Assembly: GCA_942159475.1 (NCBI GenBank)
Contig: OW804094.1
Span: 135,580,755 to 135,644,754, forward strand
Length of the DNA stretch: 64,000 bases
Direction of reading: 5' to 3'
From: Sthenelais limicola
Lineage: Eukaryota > Annelida > Polychaeta > Phyllodocida > Sigalionidae
Shown: positions 32,697 to 41,472 of the stretch, piece by piece
Layout: every line of letters starts with the position of its first letter
How positions within the stretch are numbered: the first letter of the stretch is position 1
Notes under the pieces: generated by a model
What the model saw: only the letters and a program-made list of their open reading frames with translations
Told to the model about the DNA's origin: nothing
Databases searched by the model: none
Position numbers and translations under genes: made by a program

Positions 32697-32903
32697 ACGC
32701 AACGAGAGAGGTTGCGAATGATTGAGTTTTGCTCCGGTTGATATGGTTATAACCAATGAACAAACCAATCCGTTACTCAGAATCATAATATCAAATAAGA
32801 ACCGATGAAATCTTCATTTCCATCTTGATGAACAGACGGGTAATTAAAAGTGACAGTGAATAATTACCGTCACCAAGGCGACCCAAATGAATAAATTAGT
32901 ACT

Positions 32904-34324
32904 GGGCTTTGTTGCACAATGAATATCCACGAACGTGCAGCCTAGGAATTAAATCGTGGTTGATCTTTGCATAAGAACGACCAGGATTAGAGACGATCAG
33001 GCTCTGTTGCACAAGCACCCCTCCTAACTCTACACACTCGTGTACGTTCTCAAGTTGCACACTCGTGCTCATACTATATGTATACAATACGGTAATGATG
33101 AACAGGGCACCTGTATACACCAGGGGAATCACTTGTTATGACATCACTATCAGTGGTCTTTTCCAACACTTAGTCCGAATTAGTCAGTTTAAAACGGTGC
33201 TCGCCCACTCACTTACTCTCTATTGCTGGTGGGTATACAATTAAAGTATGATGTAATTGTTAATTACCTAGTTGTTCCTGTCTGTTCGTTCTTTGGGGTC
33301 CTTGCGAGTAGCTGTTGCACAACAATATTCGTGGGTTCACGTTCGTACATAATCGTGAGAACATAGACAAATAACTGTGTAAAAGTGGTGTTGCACAAGC
33401 CAAAGTTAGGACGACCCTTAGGGTCGTCCTAAGTCTGTTCTTAACGATTATGGGCACATATATAAATAATGTATTCATTAATTTCCATACATCAATGAAT
33501 AAAAACAATATAATAAGTGATTGTAAGGTGATTTTTATTTTTTTAAAACATTTAGCTGTTCGTTGGAAATAGGCCTGCTCGTTCGTTCTCGTTCTTTCCC
33601 AATGATCAAGCCCTTGGTTATGTTGTAGGTGAAGGAGTGTGTGAGTAAGTGCGTGAGAGTGTGTGAATGAAGGCTTTCATTGTTTTGTTTGTACATGTGT
33701 GCAAGCTAGGAAAATGCAGATACATCAACCCAAGACCAATTGTAACTACTTGAGTATTATTATTAGAAAGGACAGAACGAAATATACCATGATAGTGAGG
33801 TCATAAGACGGAATTCCCCTGGATTATACTGGTCACACATTGGTACCGTATTGTGTATAAAGGTATAATCAAGAGTATGAGACTAAAGAACGTGTAGGAG
33901 TATGAAAGAGTAGGATTAGCCCTTGTGCAACAGAGCCTGCTCTTTTCTACTCTTAACCATTCTTAACCAAAGATCAACCACAATTTCAGTCCTTGGCTGC
34001 ACGTTCGTGGACAGAACATGGTCTATTTCAATCTTTTAACCCTTCAATGTCTCTGCTGGGTCATTCATTGCCCATTATTATTCTAATAATAGAGCTTGAA
34101 CTGGCAATCCGAACAAACAAAACAATTAAAAACACTATGGTATCTTTACCTTCTCATGGATTTTCACGAACGTGTACCCCACAAACTAGTTGTGCAACGG
34201 ATAATCGTAGGTTGACCAAAGAACGAGCGCGATTAGGTAAGATTAAGGAACGTGCAGGGCCTTTACAATCTGTACGAACGAACAGCAAAGATTGGGATAC
34301 GAGCAGCATTGTGCAACACAGCCC
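32904..34324. mobile_element. 1.4-kb fold-back element with TTGCACAA array
   Basis: Bounded by GGGCTTTGTTGCACAATG and CATTGTGCAACACAGCCC, which are inverted copies of one another. Inside, GTTGCACAA recurs near 33005, 33313 and 33390, and its reverse TTGTGCAAC near 33922, 34191 and 34308, so the motif changes orientation at the middle. Longer inverted blocks link 32927-33010 with 33915-34012 (AAAGATCAACCACAATT, GCACGTTCGTGG). Variants of ACGTTCGT and ACGAACGT are also frequent. No convincing coding frame. No target duplication is clear. Confidence 0.7.
33406..33432. repeat. Perfect 12-bp-arm palindrome
   Basis: TTAGGACGACCC, a 3-nt spacer, then GGGTCGTCCTAA. It lies close to the middle of the 32904-34324 element. 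Confidence 0.9.
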
Positions 34325-34389
34325 TGGTGTTGTGTGACCAAAATGAACATAATTCCGTTACACTCTTTCGTTGGTAATGGTGCTCCTGT

Positions 34390-34749
34390 TATAAATACAG
34401 TTTAACTAACGAGTTGGTTGAAGGAGCGTGAATATTGCACGAGTTGCGAGTCTTCCACTATACTAGGGGAGGAGGTGAAGCTATAGTTGTGCCCGGGTTC
34501 GAACCCACAACCTACTGGGCATGCCAGTGAGCCGAGTTAGTTAACAGTCGAGCCAGTGAGCCGAGTTAACAGATTTATTATAAATGCTTTCAAAATAAAA
34601 ATAGGAAAAAAATCGAGTCACAAATTTGAAATTCAGTGGTAATTTTAGTTAAAAAAAAGCAGATTGGTTGCCATGACAACCCTACATAACTCACTAGTGA
34701 AATACGCACTATGTGTAACTCACTCTAGATACGTTGTTTTCAGAGCAAT
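34390..34749 (-). mobile_element. F6 element, copy 2 (one end missing)
   Basis: Matches 8640-9066 in reverse, including GTTGGTTGAAGGAGCGTGAA and the end ACGTTGTTTTCAGAGCAAT. The other terminus is not recognisable and a SINE2 copy interrupts it. Confidence 0.7.
34445..34570 (-). mobile_element. SINE2 copy 2
   Basis: On the minus strand, GTAGGTTGTGGGTTCGAACC is a clean B-box region, followed by the CACCTCCTCCCC and GGAAGACT blocks also seen at 20240-20385. The head carries a duplicated GTTAACT(N)CGGCTCACTGGC segment. Confidence 0.72.
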
Positions 34750-34818
34750 ACTAATAAACAACAGTGGGGCAGAAACACCACTGGGGGGCATCCTAGGTGG
34801 GAATAACAATCCCACCAC

Positions 34819-34986
34819 ATTACTGAACCCTGATAGAGAACGAGGAGGCGGAGCTGGAGATAATACATTTTATTGATGTAATATTTTATGAGTTATGACG
34901 ATTACAATGGTGTAACAATTACAATTGTGTAGATATTACAATAATTGAATAATAGCTTGAATTATGAAATTAAATATATAAAAATA
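34819..34986 (-). repeat. Split direct repeat B2
   Basis: 168 bp, same sequence as B1 (35185-35352). It forms the 3' end of the element, with outer bases ATTACTGAACC on the plus strand. Confidence 0.95.
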
Positions 34987-35029
34987 GCCCTATGAGATAC
35001 ACAGTTGTTTCTTGGAGTGGGTGGGTGGG

Positions 35030-35188
35030 GTTAACAAAATGTAGGTGCGTACTGTCTGCTGTCGTAGCTGGAAGTGAGGATGAGGATGGGGGGAAGTGCG
35101 GGAGGAAGCTGGATGTATAGTTTAGGGACGCCTCCACCAGGGGAAGCAATGATTGGTCATCGTGTATTTACACATGACTGCACCATTA
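35030..35188 (-). repeat. Split direct repeat A2
   Basis: 159 bp, same sequence as A1 (39721-39879). It abuts B1 with a 4-bp overlap (ATTA), and 43 bp of unique sequence separates it from B2. Confidence 0.95.
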
Positions 35189-35352
35189 CTGAACCCTGAT
35201 AGAGAACGAGGAGGCGGAGCTGGAGATAATACATTTTATTGATGTAATATTTTATGAGTTATGACGATTACAATGGTGTAACAATTACAATTGTGTAGAT
35301 ATTACAATAATTGAATAATAGCTTGAATTATGAAATTAAATATATAAAAATA
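35185..35352 (-). repeat. Split direct repeat B1
   Basis: 168 bp, immediately downstream (minus strand) of the recombinase ORF, 33 bp after its stop. Probably also holds the 3' UTR. Confidence 0.95.
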
Positions 35353-35385
35353 TGCCAAGCTCCAAGGTAGTTTTTATTATTTTGT

Positions 35386-35724
35386 TTAGGGTGGTGAGGA
35401 GATGGCGACCCCTAGGGAGGAGTGTATACTATGGGGGTCAGGTACAATATAGGATCGGTGGGCGTTCGATGACCAACCACCGTAATTTTGAATGGCACAG
35501 TCAGATTTTCCCGCTAGGTGTGCCTGGGTCGCTGCAGCCTTCCTGATAGAGTGTAGGCTATATGCAGTAGAGTCCTTTCCTAGTTGTTTTAAGGCACTGT
35601 TCCATTTCAGTTTAATGAAGGAAATCGGGACTGGTTGTCTGTCTCTTGAGAACATGAACAGGGGTTCATGTATATTCCTGGTTGGACACTTGTCCATCAT
35701 CATTTTGCCCTCACTGGGCAGCAT
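35386..35724 (-). pseudogene. Tyrosine recombinase, C-terminal part (after a frame break)
   Basis: Carries the second half of the recombinase active site: the H-x-x-R box in SLHSIRKAAATQAH and, after GGWSSNAHRSYI, the tyrosine that acts as nucleophile. The family requires R...H-x-x-R...Y, and all these residues are present if this part is taken with the upstream part (35700-36365). The two parts are in different frames. The break falls near 35702-35710, at an AAAA run, and a single-base difference would account for it. The recombinase would integrate the circular cDNA copy into chromosomal DNA without an integrase-type mechanism. Whether the shift is a mutation, an assembly error or programmed cannot be told from one copy. 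Confidence 0.85.
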
Positions 35725-36365
35725 GCGTTGTCCTGTAATGGGTACAATGATCTCACTTGCTTCTGATTGTACCGTTGTAAGTTCTTAGCATGCTTTATTG
35801 TGATTTTCACTTCGGACTCCCCGACTTCTACATCTCCCCTGGTCAGATGGACGAGGGGGTTGAACCTTTTTACTGTAGGGGGTGCCACCTCGGATTGTCT
35901 CATGGCTGCGAAGAACATCACAAGAATTGCTGCCTTCAGCACCAGTCCTTCTGTTTGCACCTCGAGGTGCGAGATCACATCTCTTAGCACTGGCATGGGG
36001 ACTGGGTCCTTTCCCTTTTGTTGGTATATAACAGTTCTTTCCATTGCGTCCATGGCCAGCTTTGTTCTGTGGTGGTCTAGTGATTCGGTCGAGACCGCCC
36101 TCCTTCTGCAGTGCTCTCTCAGGTGGGACAGGTGATTCTTTATTGTCCCTGGACACTTGATGTGGAGTGCTAAGTACTCCAGATATGCACATATTATATG
36201 ATGGTCCATGCAGTGGACTGTCCGTCCCATCACCCTCAGGAAGGCGATGAAAGTCCCTACTGCCGACCTCCTGTTCTCTTCGGTTCCCTTTGCCCTGGCT
36301 TGGCCCTGTCTCTTCATGGCCAACGCCTGCAGTGATGCAAGCACCGGATCTGGAGCAAAGAGGAG
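35700..36365 (-). pseudogene. Tyrosine recombinase, N-terminal and first catalytic part
   Basis: The first about 100 residues look like the SAM-like DNA-binding domain of phage-integrase-type recombinases (TFIAFLRVMGRTVHCMDHHI, then CPGTIKNHLSHLREHCRRR). This is followed by the catalytic domain with AAMRQSEVAP, whose arginine matches the first catalytic R (usual form LRxSEL). The frame stops after DNACCPVRAK, and the downstream half continues in another frame at 35386-35724. At its upstream edge, near 36365-36375, the frame also differs from the RNase H frame. This location, after RT/RNase H, is the standard place in DIRS-order elements. Confidence 0.87.
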
Positions 36366-36374
36366 GTGTTATCA

Positions 36375-36882
36375 CTGTGAACACGAATAGACAGGGGTAG
36401 ACGAGGTTGATGTTATTTTCACGGGCAAAGTCATGCGCGGAGGCCATATTTCTTTTTGAAATGTGTGCCCTAGATAGATCATGCACAAAGCTTGCTAATG
36501 GGCTAGTTTGAATTTGTATACTAATGGAGAATTGAAACAGGGCCTGCACCATCCATACAAAACGAGCACACTGTAAGATAATGGGGTTTCTACACTTTCC
36601 AGTATCAATGACCTGTGCAATGACAGGGTCTGTACACAGCACTCTGATATGTTTGCCCCTATCCCTGTAGTTCACAAATGTCTGTATAGCAACGACCAGA
36701 TTCATTGCCTCTAGTTCTGATTTATTTTGTGCTCCATCGCCTACTGGGGCCACTTGTCCTTCATATGCAAGTGTTCCATCACTGGCGCTTATTCCAGTGA
36801 TGGTAACATCTACTGCTACAGTCCTTCCATAGCTTTTACATGGGATTATCGCTACCCCCGTTCCACTCCTGACTGAATTCAA
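36375..36882 (-). pseudogene. RNase H domain region of the retrotransposon
   Basis: In this frame the sequence reads through a typical DIRS-order RNase H: an early GVAIIPCKSYGRTVAVDVT strand, the NKSELEAMNLVVAIQTFV helix with the catalytic E, then RVLCTDPVIAQVIDTGK with the catalytic D, and ASFVHDLSRAHISKRN near the end. It would degrade the RNA strand during cDNA synthesis. It follows the RT, but in a different frame. The break lies at a run of five G (minus strand) near 36852-36856, just after FSQEWNG of the RT part. A second break near 36365-36375 separates it from the recombinase. Residues beyond about 36375 in this frame (rich in GRGT-type sequence) are out of the natural frame and should be ignored. 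Confidence 0.8.
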
Positions 36883-38539
36883 GAAACCAGACCAAATCCG
36901 CCCTCATCTCTGTGTTTAATGGGATGAAGGGCCTCTTGTCCTGTCTCAGCGCTTCTAGGAGGCGTGCCACAAATAGGCGGGCTGGGTGGATACATTTAGC
37001 AATGTGAAGTAATTTTCCCAGTATCGATTGAAGCTGCCTATGCGCAATGGTTCTTTTCTTCAGTATTCCTTTGATAATAGAGCAAGTTTCGTTCAACTTC
37101 TCCTTTGGTACTGAGAGTGTCATCTCACCTGAGTTGATAGTCACTCCTAGCCATGTTACCTCCTGGGAGGCGATCTGCCGCTTTCCTTTGGCTTCAGGCA
37201 GGCCAAGCTCTTCCAGTAGGTCGGCAGCAATACACATATCTCGCTCACACTTTTCCTTTGAGTCTGAGACAATTATCACGTCGTCTAGATACATTTTCGC
37301 CCAGATACCTTTCTTTTCTAATATCTCAACAATCTTATCAGCAACGCGTTGCATGTGCATGCTGGAGCACCTGGCCCCGAACGGCATGGCGGTCTCCAGA
37401 TAGAAGAGACCATTCCAGCGCATACACTGTAACGGCCAAGAAATGGGGTCAGAGCGGAAATTCTTATAAGCTCTACTCACATCTAGGGAGGCCAGGTGCG
37501 CTTGCCTACCTACTTCCCTCAGCCTACCGGCTATGTCATCGATGCCTGGTAGGCCGTGGCTCCGTATTTTTCCAAACAGAGCATTTTTAACGATGTATGC
37601 ATTCACAGAGGTCTCTGCTGGAAAGGTCATATCTGATATTATCCGTCTCTCCTCTGTATCTCTCTTCGGTCTTGTCATTAGAGGGGAGACATGACACCAA
37701 GGAGTAAATGGGGGGTCAGTGAAGGGGCCGACAATACCTCCCTTCTCTAACTCTTTTTGTACCCATTCATCAACATGTGCCTTGAAGTTTGTAGCGCTGG
37801 GGTGATTGGGGACCTCACTAGTGTCACTGGTGGGTCCTAGATAACCTAATGGGAACCCATATGTTATCAGGTCCAGTAACTCACCCCCATCTCCTGATGT
37901 TCCCAGGTACTTCTTCCACGCCACAATATTGAGCTGAGATGGTACAGGTATTCGTGCCTGTAGTGCATTGGGTAGGCCTGTCCTGGCTACCTGCCTGTAT
38001 ATCTCTCTTAGCTCCAGTTCATTCCATCCCTGCGATGTGCTGTCTGGCCACATTCGACGTCTATACTCTCGAAAAACACTAGGAGAGAGTACCATATCTG
38101 TATCAGTCTCATCTGACTCACACAGTCTTCTTATTTTACTGAAGTCCGGTGTTTTCCCATTATATTCAGCACTGTCGTTTATATGGGTTGGACCGGGCAC
38201 AGCTGGCCCATCACTATTGTACACAAACACGTCCAATGGTATGTCGAGCACTGGCGCATCTGTTTCTTTGCATATATCAACTTTAACATTGTCATTTGAG
38301 TCCTGGTCACGATGTATATTATCATTATCGCAATCATTAGTGGAATACTTCATATGTTGAGCTTTACCTGCTTGGGATCGGCTTGGTTTTACATTGTAAG
38401 GCTTGTATATGTCACATGAAGTGGGGTCTCGCTTCCCAGCGCTGCCATCTTGTTTCTCATGTGAGCTCTCGCCGCTACGAGGTCCAGCGTGAACAGCTGA
38501 TCCGGTGGGCGTGGCAGGTCTGGCATCGTTATGTCTCAT
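36836..38539 (-). CDS. Reverse transcriptase ORF of the Ngaro/PAT-type element
   Basis: 567 codons from the first ATG. The first about 170 residues are low in recognisable motifs and rich in D, N and S. Residues 170-270 contain the pre-RT region typical of DIRS-order elements (FPLGYLGPTS, NHPSATNFKAHVDEWVQKEL, GGIVGPF). The polymerase follows: ERRIISDMTFP at about 297-307, motif A LDVSRAY at about 352-358, motif B-like MPFGARCSS at about 385-393, and catalytic YLDD at about 417-420 followed by VIIVSDS. WLGVTI near 465 is the usual downstream block. The frame ends in NGGSDNPM and a stop, because a one-base difference in a G run moves the RNase H into another frame. The start could be further upstream, since only 42 bp separate it from the gag-like stop. 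Confidence 0.93.
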   Translation of the reverse strand: MRHNDARPATPTGSAVHAGPRSGESSHEKQDGSAGKRDPTSCDIYKPYNVKPSRSQAGKAQHMKYSTNDCDNDNIHRDQDSNDNVKVDICKETDAPVLDIPLDVFVYNSDGPAVPGPTHINDSAEYNGKTPDFSKIRRLCESDETDTDMVLSPSVFREYRRRMWPDSTSQGWNELELREIYRQVARTGLPNALQARIPVPSQLNIVAWKKYLGTSGDGGELLDLITYGFPLGYLGPTSDTSEVPNHPSATNFKAHVDEWVQKELEKGGIVGPFTDPPFTPWCHVSPLMTRPKRDTEERRIISDMTFPAETSVNAYIVKNALFGKIRSHGLPGIDDIAGRLREVGRQAHLASLDVSRAYKNFRSDPISWPLQCMRWNGLFYLETAMPFGARCSSMHMQRVADKIVEILEKKGIWAKMYLDDVIIVSDSKEKCERDMCIAADLLEELGLPEAKGKRQIASQEVTWLGVTINSGEMTLSVPKEKLNETCSIIKGILKKRTIAHRQLQSILGKLLHIAKCIHPARLFVARLLEALRQDKRPFIPLNTEMRADLVWFLEFSQEWNGGSDNPM

Positions 38540-38580
38540 AGGTATGCGAGTTCTTAGACTATTTTCCCCGCCTGTAGATA

Positions 38581-39666
38581 TTACTGCGGGGCTTGGGCGT
38601 TTTTTGAAACACCCTTGAAGAAAGATATCTGTGATGCTGCGCTTCTCCCATTTTTGGGTTCAGGCTCCCCTCTTGCCTGATCGCTAACCAGCCTCTCACA
38701 GTTTTGGACATTGTGCCCGCTTAAGGCTCTTCCTGTGGCAGCCCAGCAGTACGCACATCCATGTATGAACTTAGATGAGTTGTCAGAGTGGTCCCATTTG
38801 TGGGCACAGCCTCGGACGCTATTAAAATCCCGGCAGGTTACCTCCTTGGCCGCCCCGCTGGTTTGCGCCTTTCCAGCGACGCGTCCTGAGTTTCCCGCGC
38901 TAGGTCGGCGTCCATCTGAAAGCGCGGTACAGCGTGCTCTTTCAGTCTGGATAGCTCCAGTGTCCTCCCACCTAAGATACCCAGTTTCAATATCGTCAAA
39001 TAGGTTTTGTGAAAACCTTCTCACATTAATCCAGGGGAGGATCCTAGCATCATTTATTACATCCTGGAGGTGGCTCATAATATGATTGTCACTACGCCTG
39101 TCCTCCCTTCTCTCATCCCGAATGAGTGCTAGGAGTGCAGAAATATATTCCAACATCTCTAATTTTGGTCTGTTCTCCAGCTTTTGCTTCATTGTACTGG
39201 CCCCGTCTCTGCGAACATACATGTAAGGTTTTGGGGTCATTTTCACAACGAACAAGTCAGCACTTAAGGACTTACCCTCGGTTCCCGGGGGTCTGTATGT
39301 CTCCATGGCCATTTCCTTCTGTATATACGAATCATAGCTCTGAGAATATCGCAAGGTGTTTGGCGGAGGTAGCGGAGGGGGCTGTGCTGTTACTGTAGGA
39401 GGCTTTTGCAGATTTTGAGGTGCGGGGCCATTGTTCTGGGTGGCGATTTGTTCCACGCGCTCGCTAATCTTCCTTACAGCATCCTCCATCCGGTCAAGCC
39501 TTGAATCGCCTTGTAGCTCAACGGTTATCCTAGGTTCATCCGTGGCGGGAGGTTTCTTCGCAGTGCGTGGACGCACTATTCTCTTCTTTACTGACCCACC
39601 ACTGTTCTTTTCTACACCTTTTCCATTTTGTTTAGGTGTTGAAGCGGCACGCTTTGGTCTACCCAT
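38581..39666 (-). CDS. Gag-like ORF of the Ngaro/PAT-type element
   Basis: 361 codons, intact. It begins MGRPKRAASTPKQNG and has a basic N-terminus (KKRIVRPRTAKKPP), a short coiled stretch (SRLDRMEDAVRKISERVEQI), a proline-rich linker, and a helical middle (KLEMLEYISALLALIRDERR). Near the C-terminus is a probable zinc-binding cluster: TCRDFNSVRGCAHKWDHS followed by HGCAYCWAATGRALSGHN and C, supplying C-C-H and then H-C-C-H-C ligands. Position ahead of the RT, size and the zinc cluster fit the first ORF of Ngaro-type elements, thought to be the nucleocapsid-like protein binding the RNA. The start is the first ATG, 54 bp inside A1. No hydrolase-type extra ORF, sometimes found in Ngaro elements, is present. 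Confidence 0.88.
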   Translation of the reverse strand: MGRPKRAASTPKQNGKGVEKNSGGSVKKRIVRPRTAKKPPATDEPRITVELQGDSRLDRMEDAVRKISERVEQIATQNNGPAPQNLQKPPTVTAQPPPLPPPNTLRYSQSYDSYIQKEMAMETYRPPGTEGKSLSADLFVVKMTPKPYMYVRRDGASTMKQKLENRPKLEMLEYISALLALIRDERREDRRSDNHIMSHLQDVINDARILPWINVRRFSQNLFDDIETGYLRWEDTGAIQTERARCTALSDGRRPSAGNSGRVAGKAQTSGAAKEVTCRDFNSVRGCAHKWDHSDNSSKFIHGCAYCWAATGRALSGHNVQNCERLVSDQARGEPEPKNGRSAASQISFFKGVSKNAQAPQ

Positions 39667-39720
39667 TTTTAGAGCAAATGTAAGTAGAGATCCAAGCTGG
39701 TTTGACTGTTAACGAAGAGT

Positions 39721-39879
39721 GTTAACAAAATGTAGGTGCGTACTGTCTGCTGTCGTAGCTGGAAGTGAGGATGAGGATGGGGGGAAGTGCGGGAGGAAGC
39801 TGGATGTATAGTTTAGGGACGCCTCCACCAGGGGAAGCAATGATTGGTCATCGTGTATTTACACATGACTGCACCATTA
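39721..39879 (-). repeat. Split direct repeat A1 (5' end, likely promoter)
   Basis: 159 bp with the sequence of A2. As the first part of the element it should hold the promoter. I see no TATA box in it. Confidence 0.93.
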
Positions 39880-39886
39880 TTTGTCA

Positions 39887-40057
39887 TTAGACCCAGTTTG
39901 GTCAGATTCTGGGGTGTCTTTTTGTCACAATAGACCACGGCAATCACTTCCGGCAACTTCTGGTAAAGAATGGGGGTTATAGACATCGAAAGAACTGGTA
40001 TATAAAAGCCAGTAAGTGGTAAATAACAGTCGAATCTGACCAAACCGGGTCTAAAAG
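39887..40057. mobile_element. 170-bp inverted-repeat element
   Basis: TTAGACCCAGTTTGGTCAGA at the left is mirrored by CTGACCAAACCGGGTCTAAA at the right. It starts 7 bp from the retrotransposon's end, so the retrotransposon entered next to an existing inverted-repeat element. Confidence 0.75.
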
Positions 40058-40060
40058 CAC

Positions 40061-40124
40061 TAATACCCTCGGTTTTGGATGGTCTAAGTGGTCCACTCAG
40101 ACCATCCAACACCTCTGGTATTAA
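40061..40124. repeat. Hairpin H8
   Basis: TAATACCCTCGGTTTTGGAT and GGTCT on the left pair with AGACCATCCAACACCTCTGG and TATTAA on the right; loop about 12 bp with its own GTGGTCCAC palindrome. Confidence 0.85.
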
Positions 40125-40133
40125 TGCTATACG

Positions 40134-40204
40134 GGACTTAGTGGAAAAAGGTCCTCTCCAGTGCAAAATCGCATGAGAATTGGCTTAGTGGACTAGGCCC
40201 TTTA
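40134..40204. mobile_element. F4 element, copy 3 (right half)
   Basis: GGACTTAGTGGAAAAAGGTC through to TGGCTTAGTGGACTAGGCCC. The left half is missing, and hairpin H8 stands in its place. Confidence 0.75.
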
Positions 40205-40471
40205 GTTCAAATTTAGGAACACAAAATGTTACCTGATATATATATGTTTGTAATATTCAATAGATTATATTGTGACGCCATTTTGAAAATAAATTGAATG
40301 TAAATTGAAGATAATGAGGGCCACCATTAAGGCGTTTATGGTGGATTGTTCACTGAACTATGCTTGAAACGCTGTCCGCTAGGGTTTGAAAACCTCTCCA
40401 AAGCAAACAAACAAGTTTACAAATTTGCGAAGTTGCCGAAAGATTTTGACATGTCCCCTAACTAGACTATT

Positions 40472-40876
40472 TGTGATGTGTTTCAGAAAAATGAGTCATA
40501 GGTCGCAAAAAATACATTTTGAGATACCATTATATTTGAAAAGATGAGATCAAGCTGATTCCAATGATAGTAAACAGTCTAATAATCTAATAAGTATTTC
40601 TAGATTTTAGGTTTGATATTTTAATTTTTGAAAAAGTTTCCAATATTTCTTGGGGTCAATAAACAGTAAAGTAAATAAATGTAGTCTATGTGAGGACCTT
40701 TAACACGAAAGGATATATTACATAGATCGTCCTGAAATTTGATACAGCGATTGATGTAACAATAAGGGATGAACTCCCCAAAAATCAGAACATTCCAATA
40801 ATGTAATCGTCTAAAAAACACACTTTGAAATATATCAATTTTTCGACTTATGACTCATTTTCCTGAAACACAACAC
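40472..40876 (+). mobile_element. F2 element, copy H
   Basis: TGTGATGTGTTTCAGAAAAA to TTTTCCTGAAACACAACACA. It ends 18 bp from the splice donor of the 40894-41062 exon. Confidence 0.86.
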
Positions 40877-40893
40877 ATTTGTGTCCAACTTAC

Positions 40894-41062
40894 CACAATA
40901 ACTTCGCTGAGCTGTCTCCACTGAGGGATGACGACGGTCCAAGATGTGGGCCAGTAATTCGCTAGAGCCAGTATGACGTAATTATCAGCGCTGTCAATCA
41001 CATTAGTCTCCTCCTCCTCATCCGGCCACGTGACGTTGACCACAACTGAACCTTTCGTACTC
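40894..41062 (-). CDS. Exon of an unidentified secreted or membrane protein gene (second of three exons seen)
   Basis: A 169-nt exon on the minus strand with an excellent acceptor (CTTTCCTCTGCAG) and donor (ATTGTG then GTAAGTTGG). Its first base completes the codon left by the exon at 48985-49195 (AG plus G, arginine), then come 56 whole codons ending in phase 0, which is what the exon at 13105-13303 needs. It encodes STKGSVVVNVTWPDEEEE, then two alternating hydrophobic stretches (NYVILALANYWPTSWTVVIP and LSEVIV), which look like beta strands. One N-glycosylation sequon (NVT). The pattern V-L-x-x-Y-x-P-x-x-W suggests an extracellular beta-rich domain, but I cannot name it. An F2 element sits almost on the donor. 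Confidence 0.8.
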
Positions 41063-41107
41063 CTGCAGAGGAAAGTTAGAAAGGTATTGAAACATATTCT
41101 TTATTCT

Positions 41108-41220
41108 TAAGGGCCTAGTCCACCAAGCCGATTCTCATGCGATCCTCACGTAATTTAGTGGAAAAGAGTCCTCTTCGGTGCAAAATCTCCTGAGAATTGG
41201 CTTAGTGGACTAGGCCCTGT
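41108..41220. mobile_element. F4 element, copy 4
   Basis: GGGCCTAGTCCACCAAGCCG to TGGCTTAGTGGACTAGGCCC, about 110 bp. Confidence 0.85.
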
Positions 41221-41367
41221 ATTCACACTACATATTTCCAGAGTCAATTATAATTTGCAAGAAAGGATCAAAATCGGCATATTTGAGTATCACTAATTTC
41301 CGATATTTCTCAATGGTTGAAGGACATTTTGATACGAGATTGTCATGACAAATGATGAAAAAATAAA

Positions 41368-41472
41368 GGCCCTTGTCCACTAAGCCGATTTTCATGCGAT
41401 TCTCACAGAATGTAATGGAAAAGGGTCCTCTGCAAAACCGCATGAGAATCGGCTTAGTGGACTAGGGCTCTA
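41368..41472. mobile_element. F4 element, copy 5
   Basis: GGCCCTTGTCCACTAAGCCG to CGGCTTAGTGGACTAGGGCT; 150 bp from copy 4. Confidence 0.85.

Larger units (their letters stand above)
34819..39879 (-). mobile_element. Ngaro/PAT-type tyrosine-recombinase retrotransposon (complete structure)
   Basis: A 5,061-bp element read on the minus strand. In that direction the order is A1 (39879-39721), gag-like ORF, RT, RNase H, tyrosine recombinase, B1 (35352-35185), A2 (35188-35030) and B2 (34986-34819). This split direct-repeat layout is known from Ngaro and PAT elements of the DIRS order, which replicate through a circle and integrate by recombinase without target duplication. A1/A2 (159 bp) and B1/B2 (168 bp) each look identical, so insertion was recent. 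A2 and B1 overlap by ATTA, and the outer ends also meet at ATTA, the likely crossover core. Reading frames are interrupted three times, so this copy is probably not active as it stands. It lies in the 27.6-kb intron of the minus-strand gene, in the sense direction. Confidence 0.95.

Noticed and set aside
33993..34337. 114-codon plus-strand frame
   Set aside because: Lies in the fold-back TTGCACAA element; the content follows the repeated ACGAACG motifs.
34819..39879. Calling the retrotransposon an LTR element
   Set aside because: The direct repeats are split and interleaved (A1...B1-A2-B2), there is no integrase or protease, and a tyrosine recombinase is present.
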